DNA from: Gammaproteobacteria bacterium
GTDB taxonomy: Bacteria > Pseudomonadota > Gammaproteobacteria > Granulosicoccales > Granulosicoccaceae
DNA: 6,123 nt
NCBI GenBank assembly: GCA_020444765.1
Contig: JAGRHW010000222.1
Location: forward strand, 1 to 6,123
Direction of reading: 5' to 3'
The position numbers were made by a program, and so were the translations under genes. Numbering within the stretch: the stretch's first letter is position 1; every line of letters starts with the position of its first letter. The notes under the pieces were generated by a model. The model did not search any database, was not told the origin of the DNA, and saw only the letters and a list, made by a program, of their open reading frames with translations. Below, piece after piece: positions 1-6,123 of the stretch.

Positions 1-1342
1 TACCGAACTTGACCGGCGTCAGCGCCAGGCCTTTCTTGAGTACCGGGCTTTGCTTGTTGAATTCGCGTATCGCGCCCCGGCGCGCCACGTAGTCACTGGA
101 TGCTTCGAGCTGGTCGACCAGTTCGTGAATCACATTGTCCTCGACCGTTTGACCATAGGGCGTGACATTACGCTCGCCCGTCCCATAAAAATTGACCCGC
201 CTGACATCCAGCGCGTCCCTGCCGAGTTCACGGGCGATATTGTCGATAATATACTCGATCACGATCGCGCCCTGTGGACCGCCAAAACCGCGGAAAGCGG
301 TATTCGACTGGCTATGGGTTTTGCCGCACAGCGCCTTGATATCGGCATCGGACAGGTAATAAGCGTTATCGACATGACAGATGGCACGGGTTGCAACCGG
401 CGGCGTCAGATCGGTGGAAAAGCCGCCACGCAGAACCATCTCGACCTTCAGCGCGAGAATTCGCCCCTCGTCGTCAAACCCGGCCTGATACTCGTAATAA
501 AAACAATGTCGCTTGCCGGTCGCCAGAAAATCATCGTCCCGATCCAGACGCAACTTGACCGGCCGTTGCAGATGATCGGCGCAGATCGCCGCGACGCAGG
601 CAAACAGGCCGGACTGCGACTCCTTGCCGCCGAAACCACCACCCATGCGCCGGGACTCGACGAGTACCTGATTGAAATCGCGGTTCAGCGCATGCGCCAC
701 CAGATGTTGCATTTCTGTCGGGTGCTGGGTGGAACAATAGAGCTGCATGCCACCATCCTCTTTCGGTATGGCGTAGGAAATCTGTCCCTCCAGATAAAAC
801 TGCTCCTGCCCGCCGACATGCAACTCACCCGACAAGGTGTGCGGTGCCTCATCAAGTTTGCGCGCCGCGTCGCCGCGCTTCAAATGCATGGGCGGCACCA
901 GCAGGGATTGCTGCTCCCTGGCTTGCTGCACTGAGAGGATGGCCGGCAGATCTTCATAGTCTATTTTTGCAAGTGCGGCGGCGCGACGGGCCAGTGTCAT
1001 CGATGTCGCCACCACGACGAAAACCGGCTGTCCGACAAACTGCACCTCGCCATCGGCCAGAATCGGATCATCGCCGGCAATCGGCCCGCATTGATTTTGT
1101 CCCGGAATATCCTTTGCCGTCAGCACTTTCAACACGCCCGGCGCATCCAGTACCTGGCTGAAATCCAGCGCGCGGATTCGCGCATGCGCCCGCTCACTGA
1201 GACCCAGCGCCGCGTGCAGGGTGCCGCTGGACTCGGGAATATCGTCGACATAAGTCGCCTCACCCGCGACATGCAGATGCGCCGATTCGTGAGGCTGCGC
1301 CGTTCCGGCGGCGCTTTTGCTGTCACGCTTGACTTCAGACAT
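1..1342 (-). CDS. xdhB: Xanthine dehydrogenase molybdenum-binding subunit XdhB (C-terminus cut by window edge)
   Basis: This is the large catalytic subunit that hydroxylates hypoxanthine to xanthine and xanthine to urate at a molybdopterin centre in the cytoplasm. The 447 visible codons cover the hammerhead domain (about residues 25-135) and the first molybdopterin-binding domain (about 145-385). Subunits of this kind usually have about 770-780 residues, so the last 40% lies outside. Active-site positions line up with bovine xanthine oxidase with identical spacing: Q206 (Gln767) in STQ, E241 (Glu802) in GGGFGGKE, R319 (Arg880) in VATRAICHVDNAYY, and R351 and F353 (Arg912, Phe914) in AFRGFGGPQG. 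E241 and R319 are the pair that marks purine rather than aldehyde oxidation. The ATG at 1342 overlaps the end of xdhA by 8 bases (ATGTCTGA) and has CGGAG about seven bases upstream, so translational coupling is likely. The reading frame is open to the edge with no frameshift. Confidence 0.96.
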   Translation of the reverse strand, partial: MSEVKRDSKSAAGTAQPHESAHLHVAGEATYVDDIPESSGTLHAALGLSERAHARIRALDFSQVLDAPGVLKVLTAKDIPGQNQCGPIAGDDPILADGEVQFVGQPVFVVVATSMTLARRAAALAKIDYEDLPAILSVQQAREQQSLLVPPMHLKRGDAARKLDEAPHTLSGELHVGGQEQFYLEGQISYAIPKEDGGMQLYCSTQHPTEMQHLVAHALNRDFNQVLVESRRMGGGFGGKESQSGLFACVAAICADHLQRPVKLRLDRDDDFLATGKRHCFYYEYQAGFDDEGRILALKVEMVLRGGFSTDLTPPVATRAICHVDNAYYLSDADIKALCGKTHSQSNTAFRGFGGPQGAIVIEYIIDNIARELGRDALDVRRVNFYGTGERNVTPYGQTVEDNVIHELVDQLEASSDYVARRGAIREFNKQSPVLKKGLALTPVKFG

Positions 1343-2846
1343 CGTCGGCTCCGGATAACATGGCGAACACATTCACACCGTCGGCCGGCAGCGGATCGAC
1401 CGGCCGCGTCTCGAGAAAAAAGCGATACAACAGATTCTGCGCGGATTGCCGGCGATTCCCTGCACTGGCCCGCATATCCGAGAGCGGCTGATAGTCCTTG
1501 TCCAGGGCCTGCATTGCTTGCCGGACCGTCGTTTCGTCCCACGCCTTGCCCAGCATTGTCTGCTCAGCATGGACGGCTCGTTTCGGCGTCGCCGCCATGC
1601 CGCCGAAGGCAATCCTTATTTTTGCAACCTTGTCACCATTGAGCGTTATCGCGAAAGCGCCGAATACCGATGAGATATCCGAATCATGGCGTTTCGACAG
1701 CTTGTAACAACGGAATGCCAGCCCCGGCGACGGTAAGGGCAAAACGATGGTTTCGACGATTTCATCTTCGCGCATGGATTTTTTCATATAGCCGATATAC
1801 AGGTCTTCCAGAGGCAGACGGCGCTGACCGTCGCTGCTGCACAGAACGACTTCGGCACCGAGCGCGATCAGCGCCGGCATCGAATCACCGATCGGCGAAC
1901 CGTTGGCGACATTACCGCCGAGGGTTCCGGCGTTGCGGATCGGCTGCGAGGCAAAGCGCTCCCACATATCGTCCATCTCGGGATAGTGAGCGGAGATATT
2001 CCGGTATGCCTCACTCAGCGACACGGCGGCGCCGATACGCAAAACCCCGTCGCGGCAGACGATTTCACGGAGTTCCGGCACTTCGCCAAGATAAATCAGC
2101 GGATCGAGCCGGCGGAACTGTTTGTTGACCCAGAGACCGACGTCCGTGCCGCCGGCAAGTATTGTGGCCTCGGGGTACTCCCGACGCAGCGCAGTCAACT
2201 GCACCAGACTTTTCGGCGCAAAATAGCGGCAATCCGGATTATTCAAGGCCAGTGTGTCACGGCGTTGCAGGGCTTTCAGGCGCTCGGCAAGATCATTGAA
2301 ATCGGCACTGACGGCCGGCAGCTCGAACATCGCGGATGCCGCCTCGATGATCGGCCGGTAACCCGTGCAACGGCACAGATTGCCGCTCAGCGCGCTGCGG
2401 ATTTGCCGGTCGTCGGGTCTGCAGCCGGCAGCCTGGTGCGTGAGATAGAGATTCCACAGCGACATCACGAAACCCGGCGTGCAGAATCCGCATTGTGAAG
2501 CATGCCGCTCGACCATCGCCTGTTGCACCGGGTGCAGCCGGCCATTGGCCTGGTGCCGCAGATATTCGACCGTAAACAGGGCCTTGCCGTCGAGGGTCGC
2601 GACAAAACAGATACAGGCATTGATGGTTTTCAACATCAGCTTATCGCCATCCAGCGAGCCGATCACGACGGTACAGGCACCGCAGTCTCCCTCCGCGCAA
2701 CCTTCCTTGGTGCCGGTCAGACGGTGATTTTCGCGCACATACTGGAGCACGGACATGGTCGGATCGATAGCTTCGAGCAGCACCGGTTCTCCGTTGAGGA
2801 GAAATCGTATCGGCTTGCCCGGTTGGGCATCAGCGGCATCGTGCAT
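1335..2846 (-). CDS. xdhA: Xanthine dehydrogenase small subunit XdhA (2Fe-2S and FAD domains)
   Basis: This 503-residue subunit carries electrons from the molybdenum site of XdhB to NAD+. Residues 12-90 form a plant-type ferredoxin domain with C50, C55, C58 and C78 (in INAC) as probable ligands of one 2Fe-2S cluster. Residues 95-175 form the four-helix domain holding the second cluster, with C119 and C122 in SQCGFC and C158 and C160 in LCRCTGYRP. After a linker (about 175-205) comes a flavoprotein domain (about 205-380) with AGGTDVGLWV (231-240) and NAGTLGGNVANGSPIGD (305-321), then the CO-dehydrogenase-type flavoprotein C-terminal domain (about 385-495). The domain order and split-subunit form match bacterial XdhA; the protein is slightly longer than the usual 460-490 residues. 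The start is fixed by a strong ribosome binding site. An extra cysteine, C80, lies two residues after C78. The gene is first in the xdhAB operon and divergent from guaD. Confidence 0.97.
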   Translation of the reverse strand: MHDAADAQPGKPIRFLLNGEPVLLEAIDPTMSVLQYVRENHRLTGTKEGCAEGDCGACTVVIGSLDGDKLMLKTINACICFVATLDGKALFTVEYLRHQANGRLHPVQQAMVERHASQCGFCTPGFVMSLWNLYLTHQAAGCRPDDRQIRSALSGNLCRCTGYRPIIEAASAMFELPAVSADFNDLAERLKALQRRDTLALNNPDCRYFAPKSLVQLTALRREYPEATILAGGTDVGLWVNKQFRRLDPLIYLGEVPELREIVCRDGVLRIGAAVSLSEAYRNISAHYPEMDDMWERFASQPIRNAGTLGGNVANGSPIGDSMPALIALGAEVVLCSSDGQRRLPLEDLYIGYMKKSMREDEIVETIVLPLPSPGLAFRCYKLSKRHDSDISSVFGAFAITLNGDKVAKIRIAFGGMAATPKRAVHAEQTMLGKAWDETTVRQAMQALDKDYQPLSDMRASAGNRRQSAQNLLYRFFLETRPVDPLPADGVNVFAMLSGADDV

Positions 2847-2852
2847 CGGCTT

Positions 2853-2861
2853 TCCTCACCT
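2853..2861 (-). promoter_or_regulatory. Strong ribosome binding site of xdhA
   Basis: On the minus strand AGGTGAGGA lies six bases before the ATG at 2846. It is close to the full anti-Shine-Dalgarno complement and settles the xdhA start. The divergent guaD start has only a weak AGAG at 3045-3048, so the two arms of the divergon probably differ in translation strength. Confidence 0.8.
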
Positions 2862-2893
2862 GTTCAATTGCATGCTGACCGGGCTTGTGCGCA

Positions 2894-2908
2894 GGAAACG
2901 CTGTTTCC
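2894..2908. repeat. Perfect 15-base palindrome upstream of xdhA (operator or leader hairpin candidate)
   Basis: GGAAAC-GCT-GTTTCC has two perfect 6-base arms around a 3-base centre, 48 to 62 bases before the xdhA start codon. Its size and symmetry fit a dimeric regulator site. If the xdhA transcript starts further upstream, the same bases could fold as a small hairpin with a three-base loop in the leader. The symmetry is seen directly; the function is inferred and no regulator family is identified. Confidence 0.5.
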
Positions 2909-2943
2909 CGGCACGTCGCGCCTGTCGGCCTTCAGCTCTATAA

Positions 2944-3007
2944 ACTAGCATAGCCGCGATTCCCCCGGGTAGCGGAAATGTGGACTATCCATGTAACTAT
3001 GACTAGT
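2944..3007. repeat. Inverted repeat pair spanning the divergent promoter region
   Basis: ACTAGCATAG at 2944-2953 is mirrored by CTATGACTAGT at 2997-3007; the arms match over ten bases with one extra base in the right arm. Centre-to-centre distance is about 53-54 bases, close to five helical turns. The right arm overlaps the proposed -10 box of guaD (3004-3009), and the left arm sits in the equivalent orientation for transcription towards xdhA. This could be a duplicated promoter element or a pair of operator half-sites serving both genes. Chance is not excluded, since AT-rich intergenic DNA produces such matches. Confidence 0.4.
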
Positions 3008-3009
3008 AT
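2981..3009 (+). promoter_or_regulatory. guaD: Candidate sigma-70 promoter of guaD
   Basis: TGGACT (2981-2986, four of six matches to the -35 consensus) is followed after exactly 17 bases by TAGTAT (3004-3009, four of six matches to the -10 consensus). Transcription would start near 3016, leaving a leader of about 40 bases before the ATG at 3057. The spacing is ideal but both boxes are imperfect, which fits a regulated promoter. Confidence 0.4.
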
Positions 3010-3056
3010 TTAACCGGACGAGACCAGCACCGGAGCGCCTTTCCAGAGCATCGAAC

Positions 3057-5394
<2,338 letters not shown>

Positions 5395-5407
5395 ACAGTC
5401 GCGCCGC

Positions 5408-6061
5408 TCAGTCGACCTCCACAAAAGCCCGAACCGGAAAGGTTCCCATACCCTTGATCTTGACCGGCACCGCGTAGAAACGGAAATCCCCGGCGGGCAC
5501 CTGCGCAAGATTCGTCATGTGCTCGACAATCAGGATCTCCGCGCCGAGCAGCGTCGTGTGCACCGGCCGTTCCTTGCCGGAGACATCATCGATATTGTAG
5601 CTATCGATGCCGACAAGCCGCACGCCCGCGTCGCGCAGATGCAGCGCGGCCGCCTCGGTCAGAAAGGGATGGCCTTCATAATAGGTTTCGGTGTTCCAGT
5701 GCCGTGACCAGCCGGTTTCGACCAGTACCGCCCGGCCTTTGACATCGACATCGCGAAACACATCGACATCGATCACCGTCCGCCCCTCTTCCACCTGAAC
5801 CTTGACGCCATCGAGGTGCGCGACACTGGCAAGATCGAGCGCGGACAGATCCTTGCCCTCGGCAAAGCGGTGCCAGGGAGAATCCAGATAAGTTCCCGTG
5901 TTCGAACAGAGCTCGATCCGGCCGATCTGAAACGTCGTGCCTTCGGCGTAATGCTGCTTCGAGGCCTCGCGGCTCAGGAAATCACAAATGACCGGCGGCG
6001 GCAGGCCTTTGTAGGTAACCAGGCCGTCTTCGATGGTGTGACTGAGGTCGATCAATTGCAT
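5408..6061 (-). CDS. Cyclase-family (PF04199) metal-dependent hydrolase with variant metal site
   Basis: This 217-residue protein belongs to the putative cyclase family that includes kynurenine formamidase KynB and isatin hydrolase, which open amide or lactam bonds. The N-terminal IDLSHTI (4-10), the motif NTGTYLDSPWHRF (54-66), GIDSYNIDD (151-159), RPVHTTLL (165-172) and IVEHMTNL (177-184) give the family and a full length. The usual HxGTHxDxPxH motif is altered: its first and second histidines are N54 and Y58, while D60, H64, H168 and E180 remain. By spacing, these correspond to H50, H54, D56, H60, H160 and E172 of Bacillus cereus KynB. The NTGTY form recurs, as far as I recall, in a subfamily of unassigned bacterial cyclases, so decay is unlikely. 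The substrate is unknown; the position beside guaD and xdhAB suggests, without proving, a ring-opened purine or related cyclic amide. No strong ribosome binding site precedes the ATG. The gene is convergent with the deaminase operon, 13 bases apart. Confidence 0.88.
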   Translation of the reverse strand: MQLIDLSHTIEDGLVTYKGLPPPVICDFLSREASKQHYAEGTTFQIGRIELCSNTGTYLDSPWHRFAEGKDLSALDLASVAHLDGVKVQVEEGRTVIDVDVFRDVDVKGRAVLVETGWSRHWNTETYYEGHPFLTEAAALHLRDAGVRLVGIDSYNIDDVSGKERPVHTTLLGAEILIVEHMTNLAQVPAGDFRFYAVPVKIKGMGTFPVRAFVEVD

Positions 6062-6095
6062 CGGTAAATTCCAAAACTGTCGGCTGGGTGACGGC

Positions 6096-6110
6096 TGACA
6101 ACAGGTGTCA
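6096..6110. repeat. Perfect inverted repeat upstream of the cyclase gene (operator candidate)
   Basis: TGACA-ACAGG-TGTCA has perfect 5-base arms with a 5-base spacer, 35 to 49 bases before the cyclase start. On the minus strand the site includes a TTGACA box (6111-6106), but no acceptable -10 box follows at 16-18 bases. CGGCTG is also repeated directly at 6081-6086 and 6092-6097, 11 bases apart. The geometry suits a dimeric repressor or activator, but the family cannot be named. The repeat is unlike the one in front of xdhA, so shared control is not evident. Confidence 0.4.
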
Positions 6111-6123
6111 AAGCGGCCGGGAT

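Larger units (their letters stand above)
2847..3056. promoter_or_regulatory. Divergent intergenic control region between xdhA and guaD
   Basis: This 210-base stretch separates the start codons of xdhA (minus) and guaD (plus) and must contain both promoters. It is locally AT-richer around 2935-3015 than the flanking genes. It holds the xdhA ribosome binding site, a 15-base palindrome at 2894-2908, an inverted repeat pair at 2944-2953 and 2997-3007, and a sigma-70-like promoter candidate for guaD at 2981-3009. I could not find a convincing -35/-10 pair for xdhA on the minus strand; the AT-rich stretch around 2935-2953 is the likeliest area. I see no open reading frame with coding character here. 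Confidence 0.75.

Noticed and set aside
50..934. A 294-codon open frame on the plus strand opposite xdhB
   Set aside because: It lies wholly antisense to xdhB, whose active-site residues and spacing are conserved, and its translation resembles no family I know. Long antisense frames are common in GC-rich coding DNA.
5431..5445. GAACC-GGAAA-GGTTC as a terminator hairpin
   Set aside because: The arms are only five bases, no T-run follows on either strand, and it lies inside the C-terminal coding part of the cyclase gene.
5408..6061. Naming the cyclase kynB (kynurenine formamidase)
   Set aside because: Two metal-ligand histidines of KynB are replaced and no tryptophan-degradation gene is nearby, so the specific name is not supported.
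6083..6111. A sigma-70 promoter for the cyclase starting with TTGACA on the minus strand
   Set aside because: No acceptable -10 hexamer follows at 16 to 18 bases; the sequence there reads CCCAGC or similar. The box is better explained as part of the inverted repeat.

Overview
This window is a compact purine-catabolism locus from a moderately GC-rich proteobacterium, most likely a gammaproteobacterium. That placement rests on recalled resemblance to known proteins: the guanine deaminase reads like the Escherichia coli GuaD type, and the ADA-fold deaminase reads like Pseudomonas aeruginosa PA0148. It is not a phylogeny. Almost every base is coding. I see no mobile element, RNA gene, CRISPR array or prophage trace.

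Layout. Positions 1-2846 on the minus strand hold xdhA followed by xdhB, the two subunits of xanthine dehydrogenase; xdhB runs off the left edge and lacks its C-terminal part. Positions 2847-3056 are a 210-base divergent control region. It contains a good ribosome binding site for xdhA, a sigma-70-like promoter candidate for guaD, a 15-base palindrome, and an inverted repeat pair with one arm near each promoter side. Positions 3057-5394 on the plus strand hold guaD and an adenine-deaminase-type ADA-family gene, which overlap by 14 bases. Positions 5408-6061 on the minus strand hold a cyclase-family (PF04199) metal hydrolase, convergent with the deaminase pair across a 13-base gap. The last 62 bases contain a perfect inverted repeat upstream of that gene.

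How it works together. Adenine would be deaminated to hypoxanthine and guanine to xanthine. XdhAB would oxidise hypoxanthine to xanthine and then to urate, transferring electrons through molybdopterin, two 2Fe-2S clusters and FAD to NAD+. Both purine bases thus converge on urate. The urate-degrading steps and the XdhC-type maturation factor are not in the window. The cyclase-family protein is the one gene without an obvious role. It also lacks two of the histidines of the family's canonical metal motif, which makes it the most interesting item here. I found no evidence for an exotic new system beyond that.
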